From contig WJME01000039.1 of assembly GCA_014728115.1 (NCBI GenBank), positions 1 through 50,640 on the forward strand: DNA of 50,640 bases, in the 5' to 3' direction. The position numbers and the translations under genes are program-made. Source of the DNA: Candidatus Zhuqueibacterota bacterium (GTDB lineage: Bacteria; Zhuqueibacterota; Zhuqueibacteria; Residuimicrobiales; Oceaniaggregativiventaceae). Shown in pieces: positions 8,864 to 17,414 of the stretch; positions within the stretch are counted from its first letter, which is position 1; each line of letters begins with the position of its first letter. The notes under the pieces are model-generated. The model was not told the DNA's origin and ran no database searches. It was given only the letters and a program-made list of their open reading frames with translations.

Positions 8864-9466
8864 ATGAAAAAGGTTTTTCTCGTATTGTTGTTGAGCGCCC
8901 CCTTTTGGATCTTTTGTGCCAAGAAAACCATGATCAGAAATTACTATCTTTTGGAATTTCCTCAAGAGATTTCCGAGATTCAAACCGAACAGACCTTCCC
9001 TCTGGAGGTCGATGTACGCGATTTTCAGGTATCCAGAGCATTTGCGCAAACACGTATCGCGCTGCGAACCGAATCTAATGAAATCAACTATTTTTATTAT
9101 CACCACTGGGCCATTCGCCCCTCCTATGCGGTGGCAGATCAGGTCTATACTATCTTTAATCATAAAGAGCTCTTTGCAAAATGTACGAGAGGTTCTTCAT
9201 ATGATCCGGATTACAGGATAGACGGAAACGTCCAAGTCATCGAACGCAACCATATGAATGAAACCCAATCAGCGCATCTCGTCATGACAATGCAATTTAC
9301 AGATACAGAATCATCCATCTCTCACGTGCAACATCGGTTTGACCGTTCTCTGCCACTCGAGGATAAGACAATGAATGACTTTGCAGAAAAAATGAGTCAA
9401 ATTATTCTCGAGGAAACATTGAGTTTTTCTCAACAAATCAAAGCATTTTTGCAGAACGAAAACTAG
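8864..9466 (+). CDS. PqiC-like ABC transport auxiliary lipoprotein
   Basis: 200 residues. The ATG at 8864 starts two bases after the MCE stop. The signal-like start MKKVFLVLLLSAPFWIFC ends at Cys18, although Phe at -1 makes the lipobox atypical. The mature part begins RNYYLLEFP, the typical opening of the ABC_trans_aux/PqiC (DUF330) family, and continues LEVDVRDFQVSRAFAQTRIALRT and YHHWAIRPSYAVAD, which match the family pattern of a first strand, a Y/W-x-x-RP segment and a helix. Such lipoproteins sit on the outer membrane and dock MCE tubes. Its place between mlaD and mlaE genes supports this role. Confidence 0.82.
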   Translation: MKKVFLVLLLSAPFWIFCAKKTMIRNYYLLEFPQEISEIQTEQTFPLEVDVRDFQVSRAFAQTRIALRTESNEINYFYYHHWAIRPSYAVADQVYTIFNHKELFAKCTRGSSYDPDYRIDGNVQVIERNHMNETQSAHLVMTMQFTDTESSISHVQHRFDRSLPLEDKTMNDFAEKMSQIILEETLSFSQQIKAFLQNEN

Positions 9467-9472
9467 CGTGTT

Positions 9473-10582
9473 ATGGCACAAATTACGATCACACATAATC
9501 GAATGGCTATCCAGGGCGATCTTGTCATTGCTACGATTCCTAAATTATTAAAAGAGAGCGAGAGAGGCCTGTCACACTGTGCAGATTCGCATTTTTTTGT
9601 GGATTTATCAGGGGTGAGCGCAATTGACAGTGCAGGCGTGGCTTTTCTCGATGATCTAAAAGAAAAAGTCGCAGCAAAAAGATGTGAATTGGCATTGGAA
9701 AATGCATCCCCGGATGTGCAAAAATCTATTGATACCTTTTCACTAAAAAGGATCGAACAGCCAGAGCCGCAGACCGGACAATCTATTTTTGAAAAGATGG
9801 GGAATTGGGCAGTAAAGAGTTGGCATAGATTCCTGGAGCTTTTGTATCTCGTTGCAGATACGTTTTACTTTACTTTTGTTGGCCTGGTGCGCAAAAAGGG
9901 GATGCGACAGGGAGAATTTATCAACCAGTGCATCATCATCGGCATGAATGCCTTTCCCATTGTCGCCTTGATTTCTTTTCTCATCGGTTTCATCCTTGCC
10001 TTGCAATCCGCTGCCCAGCTGCGTCAATTCGGGGCCAGCATTTATGTCGCAGATCTCGTAGCGATATCCATGACACGTGAAATGGGTCCGATCATGACCG
10101 CAATTGTATTCGCCGGACGCAGCGGTTCTGCCATTGCCTCCGAGATTGCCACCATGGAGGTGACCGAAGAAACCGATGCACTCAAATCCATGGCACTGAA
10201 TCCCGTGCGATTCATCCTTGTTCCCAAAATGTATGCTTTAACAACGATGATGCCGTTGCTGACGATTCTCTCGACAATCATCGGTATTTTAGGAGCTCTG
10301 GTTATCGGCGTGACTTATCTGGATATCGGTATGAAACCATTTTATGATCAAGTGGTCAAGAGCTTGATTGTCAGAGATATCTGGACCGGCTTGATCAAGA
10401 GTGTGGTCTTTGCATGGATCATTGGTCTGGTCGGTGCTTATCAGGGGTTTCGGGTCAAAGGAGGTGCCGAAGGAGTGGGAAAGGCCACAACGGCTTCTGT
10501 GGTTGTTTCGATTTTTATGGTTATTCTGGCAGACAGTATTTTGGGATTGATTTTTTATTTTGGCGAGGGGGTTTCATACTAG
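9473..10582 (+). CDS. mlaE: STAS-MlaE fusion permease
   Basis: 369 residues. The N-terminal part (about 1-90) is a STAS domain with the LSGVSAIDSAGVAFLDDL signature, equivalent to the separate MlaB protein of E. coli. From about residue 110 the chain is a MlaE/YrbE permease with several transmembrane segments and conserved stretches QLRQFGASIYVADLVAIS, REMGPIMTAIVFAGRSGSA and EVTEETDALKSMALNP. It forms the membrane channel of the phospholipid ABC transporter, with the STAS domain expected to contact the MlaF ATPase. It begins six bases after the auxiliary lipoprotein and its stop abuts the start of mlaF. Confidence 0.92.
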   Translation: MAQITITHNRMAIQGDLVIATIPKLLKESERGLSHCADSHFFVDLSGVSAIDSAGVAFLDDLKEKVAAKRCELALENASPDVQKSIDTFSLKRIEQPEPQTGQSIFEKMGNWAVKSWHRFLELLYLVADTFYFTFVGLVRKKGMRQGEFINQCIIIGMNAFPIVALISFLIGFILALQSAAQLRQFGASIYVADLVAISMTREMGPIMTAIVFAGRSGSAIASEIATMEVTEETDALKSMALNPVRFILVPKMYALTTMMPLLTILSTIIGILGALVIGVTYLDIGMKPFYDQVVKSLIVRDIWTGLIKSVVFAWIIGLVGAYQGFRVKGGAEGVGKATTASVVVSIFMVILADSILGLIFYFGEGVSY

Positions 10583-11341
10583 ATGGAAACGAGCGAAACC
10601 CATACTGAATATCTTGTCGAGGTAGAGCGTGTCACGGCAGGCTTTGCGGGATCCATTGTCTTGGATGATGTCAGTATGAATGCGCACAAGCATGACATTA
10701 CGGTGATTTTGGGGGCCAGTGGCTGCGGCAAGACCACTCTGTTAAAAAATATTATTCGTCTTTATCAACCCCGATCCGGCTCGATCCGGTTGTTTGGCCA
10801 AGAGATCACTACGATGGATGATCCCGAGTTTAACCGTATACTGGAAAAAATCGGTGTGCTGTTTCAAAATGGTGCCTTGCTCAATTCCATTCCGATCTCA
10901 GAAAATGTCGCGATCCCCATCAAACAACATACCTCGTTATCACCGCGTCTGGTGGAGCGGCTTGTACGCATAAAGCTCGATTTGGTGGGATTACAAAAAG
11001 CTGCCACCCAGCTTCCCTCACAACTTTCCGGTGGTATGCGAAAACGCGCTGCTCTGGCGCGTTCTATTGCCCTCGATCCACCCTTGCTATTTTGTGACGA
11101 GCCAACGGCCGGACTCGATCCGGTGACCGCAGACTCGTTGGACCGATTGATCCTGAACATGCGGGATCAATTGGGTATGACCATAGTGGTGGTTACCCAT
11201 GAAATTTCCAGCATCAAGCGTATTGCAGACAGAATCGTGTTCATGGACGCCGGGAAGATCCTGTTCACCGGCTCTCTTGATGAAGCGCGGCAGGCCGGTA
11301 TCGAACAAATCGATCAATTCTTTGGCAAGGCCGGGGATTGA
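10583..11341 (+). CDS. mlaF: MlaF-type ABC transporter ATPase
   Basis: 252 residues. Walker A is GASGCGKTT (44-52), the ABC signature LSGGMRKR (148-155), Walker B LLFCDEP (168-174) with TAGLDP after it, and the switch histidine is His206 in VVVTHE. The family-specific LFQNGALLNSIPISENVA block between Walker A and the signature marks the Mla/MCE branch. It powers lipid movement through the STAS-MlaE permease, with which it is contiguous (stop TAG directly followed by ATG). No MlaC-like periplasmic carrier gene follows; the operon ends here, facing the convergent glycosidase gene 53 bases away. Confidence 0.93.
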   Translation: METSETHTEYLVEVERVTAGFAGSIVLDDVSMNAHKHDITVILGASGCGKTTLLKNIIRLYQPRSGSIRLFGQEITTMDDPEFNRILEKIGVLFQNGALLNSIPISENVAIPIKQHTSLSPRLVERLVRIKLDLVGLQKAATQLPSQLSGGMRKRAALARSIALDPPLLFCDEPTAGLDPVTADSLDRLILNMRDQLGMTIVVVTHEISSIKRIADRIVFMDAGKILFTGSLDEARQAGIEQIDQFFGKAGD

Positions 11342-11394
11342 CTTTGCTGCCTGCCTCTTTTCACCTGGTCCCCGTTTGCCGTATTTCCACAGGA

Positions 11395-13194
11395 TCAATC
11401 CTTTTTGATCAATACCACCCAATCCTCTTTGGGCTCATCCGGGGGAGCGCCCAACTCGATCGCGCTGCCGGCTTGCAGGGTGCGGGCTGGGCCCTGGAAC
11501 TCACCGGTGCGGGGATTGAACCACCGACATTGTAGCTCGCCGCTGGCATCAGAGAGATCCAATATGCCGGAAGGATCGGCCTGAGGCAAATACACGGCAT
11601 AGATTTCTCCTGGCCTGGCAAAAACGCTGCCGCCATCAAAGGCATCGGATTCGCCGCTGAGCAGTGCGGGCATGGGCTGCATTTCCCAGAAAGGCAGATG
11701 CTCCTGCATAAAACGACGTGCAAAGCGCATAAACGTCCACATGGCCTCACGGGTTCGAAAATCTTCCAGGGTCAAATCACCGCCGATGTTTTCCGGCGGA
11801 CGTGCATGGTAGCCACAGTACCATTCGATCTCACCGCCGTTAAAATAAACATCATACAGCACCCGCTTGCGCAGGTCGTCGGCATTTGTATCCGTCAGGC
11901 CGGTGCCGGCAGGATTGTTTTCATCCATATCCAGCACCCAGGGGAGTCCGGCCTCGGCTGATTTTTGTCGCCATTCGCGCACATGCTCTGCCGCCAGATC
12001 CGGTTTGTACTGAATCGAGGTTGTCGTAAACATCTCGTTGCCCACGATCTCCTGGTAATCCTGGAAATTGTTGGGATGGGTGTGTACACAGATAGGATGG
12101 TTGTAAGGATCCACCGCCTGTATGTATGCAGCCTGTTCGCGCAATTGTTCGACAGTGAAATCGTTCTCTTCGCTCAGATTCCATTTCAATGCCAATAGAT
12201 GACCGAATCGTGCAACGAGTTCTCGGAAAAAAAGTTTTCTTTCAATCCCCAAATTACCATCATCGAGCCATGTTTCATTGGGCTTTTCTGTCTCTGCAAG
12301 AACCACATGGCATTTGATGCCCTTGTTCTGCGCATGATCGAGTACAATGCCCCATTGATATAATTTACTGATATCGTAATGGGTCTTGTTAAAGTGTGTT
12401 TTCTCTGCCTGTACAAACGGAAAGGTCTCCTGGCCATCGCCACCAAGATTCATAGGTAAAAAGTAAATCGAATTGACCTCTTGTGAGGCAAGATAATTGA
12501 GAGCACCTATAATCCCTTTTCCGGCGCCATTGTTCCAATCCGGGTCCCCTTCCTGCCAATGGCGGACATGAAAGGAATAGTCGTGCAAAAAGGGAGCACC
12601 ATCGGGTTTGCCGCCCTGATCAACGGTATGGTCGAACCCGCTATAGCCCAGAAAATTTTCCGGACTGTCTGTGCCTCCTTTGATCCAGTAGCTACCATCG
12701 CGAAATTTCAAATAGTGCAGGCCCACATATTCCAGCCGTCCCCATTTTAAAAAGCCGGCTGCCTGTTCATCGAGAGGAGCGATCACCAGGTTACCGCTGA
12801 CACCGTCAAACATCACAGGCTCACCCGCATTGGGATCCAGTTGTATCGCAATCTCTTTGCCGCGACGAAACTGAGCTTCAAAGGTCCATGTTCCTGCCTG
12901 ATCTGGTGCAAAAATCACCTGCCAGATGTTTCCTGTCCCCTGGCCCTTGCCATCGCCGGCATAATAGCCGGGCACATCATAGATCTGACCACCAGGGCCT
13001 GTGAACAGCACTTGAAGCCTGTAATCCAGAAAGGGATTAGGATCGTGACTCAGTTCTTTGGTTTCCGGTCCCTCAAAGTTCAGAGTCATTGGGTGCCATA
13101 CCGTCAAGGTGCCTTGAATGTCTGGTGACGGCCCTCCACACGAGAGGGTAAGCAGCAGAACGGATACCAGGAAAACAATGATGCTATTTTTCAT
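11395..13194 (-). CDS. DUF5060-type glycoside hydrolase lipoprotein
   Basis: 599 residues from the ATG at 13194, preceded by GGAGAG; the frame extends to 13320 into the upstream gene and is not used. The lipobox is LTLSC (Cys19). Residues about 28-110 match the DUF5060 beta-sandwich (GTLTVWHPMTLNFEGP). Residues about 150-500 look like a TIM barrel: GLHYLKFRDGSYWIKGGTD, then LKWNLSEEND near residue 340 as possible acid/base region, then LDMDENNPAG near 420. The C-terminus, with CRWFNPRTGEF and GAPPDEPKEDWVVLI, matches the putative collagen-binding domain that closes such enzymes. Substrate unknown; relatives act on plant or algal polysaccharides. Exported to a membrane surface. Confidence 0.85.
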   Translation of the reverse strand: MKNSIIVFLVSVLLLTLSCGGPSPDIQGTLTVWHPMTLNFEGPETKELSHDPNPFLDYRLQVLFTGPGGQIYDVPGYYAGDGKGQGTGNIWQVIFAPDQAGTWTFEAQFRRGKEIAIQLDPNAGEPVMFDGVSGNLVIAPLDEQAAGFLKWGRLEYVGLHYLKFRDGSYWIKGGTDSPENFLGYSGFDHTVDQGGKPDGAPFLHDYSFHVRHWQEGDPDWNNGAGKGIIGALNYLASQEVNSIYFLPMNLGGDGQETFPFVQAEKTHFNKTHYDISKLYQWGIVLDHAQNKGIKCHVVLAETEKPNETWLDDGNLGIERKLFFRELVARFGHLLALKWNLSEENDFTVEQLREQAAYIQAVDPYNHPICVHTHPNNFQDYQEIVGNEMFTTTSIQYKPDLAAEHVREWRQKSAEAGLPWVLDMDENNPAGTGLTDTNADDLRKRVLYDVYFNGGEIEWYCGYHARPPENIGGDLTLEDFRTREAMWTFMRFARRFMQEHLPFWEMQPMPALLSGESDAFDGGSVFARPGEIYAVYLPQADPSGILDLSDASGELQCRWFNPRTGEFQGPARTLQAGSAIELGAPPDEPKEDWVVLIKKD

Positions 13195-13249
13195 AGGTCT
13201 CTCCAAAGAAATTTGTCGGGGTTCGGGAATTTGGAAACGAAAGAACCTT

Positions 13250-13897
13250 TCAATCGACGAGTTGTTCGAGCTTGCGCAGATCGACACGGCCCAGCGCGCG
13301 ATCCAGCTCGCGGTGGCCAATGTTTTCTCCCGATACGCTCAGAACGACTCGTTCGTGGATCAGAATGCGCATCTCTCCGGTGCGGTTTCTTGATTGGTAT
13401 TTTTCATAACCACGGTGTCCACGAATATCTCGGGTGCGTTCGAATCCGTGATCTGTTTTGTTGTTTATTTCTTTGTTCAGCCAGGGAAGCTTGAGAATGG
13501 CTGTTACGGCTTGCAAAGATCCCAGGTCGATGATGTGGATGTTCAAGCTGGCTTTATCGCCATCTGAATAGCCGGCCTCTGCCTGTGAAATATGGACGCC
13601 AAGCCGGGTGTTTTGTTGATTCTCTGTATGGGTGCGCTCCATACCGGGAAGGCTTTCCGGCAACATGGCTAAAAGTCTGCCAGAGTCGATAATAGACACA
13701 TTGCTCAACTCTTGCAATGATTCTTTTGCTTCGTTGGCTTGTTCTGATAGCTCCCTGGAACCCTCTGATATCTTTTCTTTGACCTTTTCACTGGTCTGTT
13801 CCAGCTGTTGTTTTGCCTTTTCCAGCTCTTTATGTTGATCTGCCAGCTCACAACCCGGCAAAAGAGGAATAAAAATACAGATCCATAACCATTTCAT
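13250..13897 (-). CDS. Hypothetical periplasmic lipoprotein
   Basis: 215 residues with GGAGAG before the ATG and lipobox LLPGC (Cys16). Residues 20-70 are a charged helix or coiled coil rich in Glu, Lys and Gln. The rest is a compact domain opening [15 protein letters not shown] and ending in [13 protein letters not shown]. From memory, this pattern (LPxGLPGxxR, later GYEKY and [11 protein letters not shown]) recurs in unnamed periplasmic proteins of many Gram-negatives; I know of no function. It lies 55 bases upstream of the DUF5060 glycosidase on the same strand and may share its transcript, but the two need not work together. Confidence 0.75.
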   Translation of the reverse strand: MKWLWICIFIPLLPGCELADQHKELEKAKQQLEQTSEKVKEKISEGSRELSEQANEAKESLQELSNVSIIDSGRLLAMLPESLPGMERTHTENQQNTRLGVHISQAEAGYSDGDKASLNIHIIDLGSLQAVTAILKLPWLNKEINNKTDHGFERTRDIRGHRGYEKYQSRNRTGEMRILIHERVVLSVSGENIGHRELDRALGRVDLRKLEQLVD

Positions 13898-14057
13898 AAG
13901 ACTCTCCGGATTTATGTTCTATAAAATTGCGCCAAAATGGTTAAAAAGCAAGAAAAAAATAGAGCTCGATTTTCGGTTTTCCGACTTGATTGCCATTGGA
14001 ATGTTTTGCATATTAAAAGGCCCCATTGAAAATCGTGATAGCAGAAAGGAGAGTTGG
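13898..14057. promoter_or_regulatory. Divergent promoter region (lipoprotein / ABM-ADH genes)
   Basis: 160 bases between divergent genes. On the plus strand TTGATT at 13986-13991 and CATATT at 14009-14014 are 17 bases apart and could form a promoter for the ABM-ADH pair. AAGGAG at 14046-14051 is the ribosome-binding site. The minus-strand promoter was not resolved. Confidence 0.3.
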
Positions 14058-14366
14058 ATGTTTGTCGTACATGTATTTGTTCACGTTAAAAAAGACCAGA
14101 TCGAGGCGTTTAAACAAGCAACTCTTGAAAATGCCCAAAATAGTTTGCAAGAACCTGGTGTGGCTCGATTCGATGTCATTCAGCAAAGAGACGATCCAAT
14201 AAAATTTGTCCTGGTAGAAGTATATCGCACAGATAACGATCCTTCCAAACACAAAGAAACCCGGCATTATCAGGTCTGGCGAGATACCGTAGCAGACATG
14301 ATGGCAGAGCCTCGGTCGAGTATAAAATACAATAATATTTTTCCAGATGAGGAGGGATGGGATTGA
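14058..14366 (+). CDS. ABM-domain protein, LsrG-like
   Basis: 102 residues. The ATG at 14058 is set by AAGGAG six bases upstream; the frame is open further up but without a site. It is a single dimeric alpha-beta-barrel antibiotic biosynthesis monooxygenase (ABM) domain. [17 protein letters not shown] opens it, [16 protein letters not shown] and FVLVEVYR form the core, and [18 protein letters not shown] carries the histidines typical of LsrG-like proteins. Members isomerise or oxygenate small substrates, LsrG itself acting on phospho-AI-2; the substrate here is unknown. It overlaps the start of the alcohol dehydrogenase gene by ten bases, so the two are very likely co-translated and act in one pathway. 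Confidence 0.88.
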   Translation: MFVVHVFVHVKKDQIEAFKQATLENAQNSLQEPGVARFDVIQQRDDPIKFVLVEVYRTDNDPSKHKETRHYQVWRDTVADMMAEPRSSIKYNNIFPDEEGWD

Positions 14367-15520
14367 TTGAATCATTCCAATTTGCAACTGCACAAAAAAT
14401 CATTTTCGGACGAAAACGCCGTCTAACCATTCCTCACGTGACGGCTGATTGGGGCTCGAACGTTTTTATTCTTACAGTCGAACATACCGATCGGTTGCGA
14501 TGGCTCTTTGATCTCTGTAAAGATAACAACCTGACCTATGACGTTTTTTCGGTCACTGAGGAGCCCACCGTTGAAATGGTTGAAAAGGCCATGGCCAAAG
14601 CGTCACGCATGCAACCCGACTGGATCTGTGCCGTGGGCGGTGGCAGTGTTATGGACACAGGCAAGGCATTGGCCACGATGCTGGTACAGGAGGGTGACCT
14701 CACGGATTACCTCGAAGTCATCGGCAAAGGTAAACCACTCAAACCGGATACATTACCGCTGCTCGCTGTTCCGACTACGGCGGGTACCGGTTCTGAGGTG
14801 ACAAAAAATGCGGTGCTCAAATCGCAAGAATACAATGTCAAAGTCAGCATGCGCAGCGATGTCATGCTCCCTAAAGTTGCGCTGGTCGATCCGGAACTGA
14901 CCACGACTCTCCCGCCGGAAGTCACAGCAACGACCGGGCTCGATGCCATCACCCAGCTGCTTGAAGCCTATGTCAGTCGATTTGCAAATCCTTTGACAGA
15001 CGCCATCTGTTTGGAAGGGCTGCGATACGGTATCCCCGCCATCAAGATTGCTTATGAAAACGGCCAGGACATAGAGGCTCGGGAAAAGCTATCGGTTGCA
15101 GCGTTGTTTAGTGGATTGGCGCTGGCAAACGCCAAGCTGGGAGCAGTGCATGGATTCGCCGGCCCTCTGGGCGGAATGGTACCGGCTCCGCACGGAGCCA
15201 TATGTGCGAGACTTTTGCCTCTGGTTGTAGATGCCAACTATCGCGCCCTTGTGGATCGCGGGAATGACAAGCAGCTCAAGCGGTTTGAAGCCGTGGCTCG
15301 TATTATCAATCCGCACGGCGAACCCAATATCTCTTTGGCGGTGGAAAAATTGCACGATCTCGTTGCGGAATTAAATATCCCCGGCCTCGAGTCATATGGA
15401 TTTACCCGGGATCGTATTGACGAACTCGTCGATAAAGCGTCACAGTCAAGCAGCATGAAGGGCAATCCCATCGAACTCGAGCGTCAGGAATTAGAATCGA
15501 TTCTCGATCGGGCTCGTTGA
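14357..15520 (+). CDS. Iron-containing alcohol dehydrogenase family oxidoreductase
   Basis: 387 residues, normal for group III (iron-type) dehydrogenases. The nucleotide-binding GGGSVMD is at 94-100 and TAGTGSEVT at 141-149. Metal-ligand positions: Asp196 in GLDAITQ, His265 in GAVHGFAG and His279 in APHGA. The position usually held by the second ligand, His, is Gln200. The same D-A-x-T-Q form occurs, as I recall, in a subgroup found beside ABM genes. It should reduce an aldehyde or ketone, or oxidise an alcohol, with NAD(P). The start overlaps the ABM gene and has GAGGAGGG upstream. Maleylacetate-reductase-like specificity is possible. Confidence 0.9.
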   Translation: MGLIESFQFATAQKIIFGRKRRLTIPHVTADWGSNVFILTVEHTDRLRWLFDLCKDNNLTYDVFSVTEEPTVEMVEKAMAKASRMQPDWICAVGGGSVMDTGKALATMLVQEGDLTDYLEVIGKGKPLKPDTLPLLAVPTTAGTGSEVTKNAVLKSQEYNVKVSMRSDVMLPKVALVDPELTTTLPPEVTATTGLDAITQLLEAYVSRFANPLTDAICLEGLRYGIPAIKIAYENGQDIEAREKLSVAALFSGLALANAKLGAVHGFAGPLGGMVPAPHGAICARLLPLVVDANYRALVDRGNDKQLKRFEAVARIINPHGEPNISLAVEKLHDLVAELNIPGLESYGFTRDRIDELVDKASQSSSMKGNPIELERQELESILDRAR

Positions 15521-15642
15521 GTTTACAGTGCAAAGCAATTGAATGAATAGATGACCCGAACAAATGAGGCTTTACCGGATAAACGTCGATCGAACACGGT
15601 CGAATTCGAAACCGGCCAAAGGATAAAAACCGAGTTCTAACT

Positions 15643-16425
15643 ATGTCTGGTCTCACGTTAATATATTCTGCAACGGATCCGCGCATTCAGTTGTTTTCAA
15701 GAACAAGGGATCGTCAACTTGCAACAGAGCACAACCTTTTTGTCGCAGAAGGTGAGTTTTTGGTGCACCGTCTCCTGACGAGCGGGCACCGGTGCAAAGC
15801 TATTTTGGTCTCAGAGTCCAGGGCACATAAATTTGCTGCGTTTGACATCAACGAGATGTATGTGGCAACTGAAGGCATTATTCAAGAGATTGTCGGGTTT
15901 AAATTCCACCGTGGGGTTCTGGCACTGGGGTATATCCCTTCTCAGCCTTTATTAAAACAGTGGATCATAAAAGAGGACCCTCGCCGCCTGGTCGTTTGTC
16001 CGGAAATAAACGACCCCGAGAATCTGGGTGCGATATTGCGATCAGCATTGGCGTTTGGCTATCAGGCGGTTTTGCTGGGCTCTTCATGCTGTCAACCCTA
16101 TGTGCGCCGTGCCATCCGCACCTCTATGGGGGCGATTTTCCATTTACCCCTGATTCGATTAAAGGATATTGATAAGGAACTCTTATTTTTGCGGCTAGAG
16201 TATGATGTCAAAACCATTGCTGCAGTGACCACTGAGGATGCCATACCCCTAAAGGCCTTTACCACGCCAGAGCGTCTGGCACTGATGCTCGGCACAGAAG
16301 CGCATGGCTTACCGTCCGGCTGGATCAGACAGTGTGACTATCGGATTTGTATTCCGATGCATGAGCAAAGCGATTCACTGAACGTAGCAGTGGCTGCAGG
16401 GATTTTTATGTATGCTTTGGCATGA
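15643..16425 (+). CDS. TrmH/SpoU-family RNA 2'-O-methyltransferase
   Basis: 260 residues. An N-terminal RNA-binding segment (HNLFVAEGEFLVHRLL) precedes the SPOUT domain. The three SpoU motifs are present: INDPENLGAILRSALAFG (motif 1), LMLGTEAHGLP (motif 2) and SDSLNVAVAAGIFMYAL (motif 3), which carry the knot and SAM-binding residues. It methylates a ribose 2'-OH in rRNA or tRNA; the target base cannot be told from sequence. It stands alone, 122 bases after the dehydrogenase gene and convergent with the SDR gene. Confidence 0.9.
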   Translation: MSGLTLIYSATDPRIQLFSRTRDRQLATEHNLFVAEGEFLVHRLLTSGHRCKAILVSESRAHKFAAFDINEMYVATEGIIQEIVGFKFHRGVLALGYIPSQPLLKQWIIKEDPRRLVVCPEINDPENLGAILRSALAFGYQAVLLGSSCCQPYVRRAIRTSMGAIFHLPLIRLKDIDKELLFLRLEYDVKTIAAVTTEDAIPLKAFTTPERLALMLGTEAHGLPSGWIRQCDYRICIPMHEQSDSLNVAVAAGIFMYALA

Positions 16426-16527
16426 AAAGGCACAGTCTGATGTATTTATTAGAGACTCTTTTCTGGCAACGTAGAAATTCTTTCTCTTATATAAAGATGC
16501 GGTTTCACAGGAGGAGTGCTGCAAAGA

Positions 16528-17343
16528 TTATTCGATTTTATTTGCGGATGATTTTTCATGACCGTATTTAGAAAGGGCATACCCACTTAGCCGTATATCC
16601 CATTGTCTTGGTAAAACCCGGTTGAAAAATGCCCATATTTTATTGTGCCAGCCATGAACTACACTCGCCTTTTTGCCCAGGGATTTTAATCCCAACATAG
16701 CGACCTCTTTCGGTGTGGCCACCAGCGGGCCTGCTGACATGTTGGAAACGCGTTGAAACTCTGTCTCTGTCCCTCCGGGCGATAAAGAGAGGACATCGAC
16801 ACCCTGTTTTCCAAGCTCATACCACAATGCCTCGGCCATATATATATTAAAGACTTTGGACGCGGAATAGGCAGCAATATAGGGTGATGCGTGATAGCCT
16901 ACGACAGACCCCAAAAATATGATGCCGCCCTGGCCTCGTTCAGCCATGAGCCGGCCAAAATGGGTTGTCAACAGAGTCGGGGCGAGGCAGTTTAGTTTGA
17001 CCAACTGTTCGAGCACAGTCGGATCGCTTTGTATCAGAGGTGCAATGGAACCTCGTCCGGCATTGTTAATGAGTAACCCGATTTTAAGATGGTTTATTTT
17101 TTGCAGGAGAAGGTCCATGAAATTATGACGAGTCAAATCCAGTTCAACAGGAAGGATGTCGATATGATATTTTGATGAGAGATCGTTGGCCACTGTCTGG
17201 AGTTTGGAATAACGGCGTGCGATGAGGATCAGGTTCAGTCCTTTGGCAGCCAACTGCTGAGCAAATGCAAGACCGATACCCGCCGAAGCTCCGGTGATCA
17301 ATGCATAGTCACCGTATTTCGCTTGCCACTGTTCATTGTCCAT
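16528..17343 (-). CDS. Short-chain dehydrogenase/reductase
   Basis: 271 residues. The cofactor loop TGASAGIG is at 17-24, NNAG at 93-96, catalytic Ser146 in FLGSVVGYH, and the Y159-x3-K163 pair in YSASK. Arg43 and Arg44 (IARR) after the second strand suggest NADP preference. Subgroup features (LDLTRHNF, VDVLSLSPGGTETEF) resemble DltE/YqjQ-like classical SDRs that act on ketones or fatty-acyl compounds. The substrate is unknown. GAGGGG precedes the ATG. The gene is 72 bases upstream of the metallophosphoesterase stop but may have its own transcript. Confidence 0.9.
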   Translation of the reverse strand: MDNEQWQAKYGDYALITGASAGIGLAFAQQLAAKGLNLILIARRYSKLQTVANDLSSKYHIDILPVELDLTRHNFMDLLLQKINHLKIGLLINNAGRGSIAPLIQSDPTVLEQLVKLNCLAPTLLTTHFGRLMAERGQGGIIFLGSVVGYHASPYIAAYSASKVFNIYMAEALWYELGKQGVDVLSLSPGGTETEFQRVSNMSAGPLVATPKEVAMLGLKSLGKKASVVHGWHNKIWAFFNRVLPRQWDIRLSGYALSKYGHEKSSANKIE

Positions 17344-17414
17344 GGATCCCCTCTTTGATAGATATTTGAAATTGGCAGAATGGCCAGTAGAGAATAAGTC
17401 AATTCGACCTGCCT

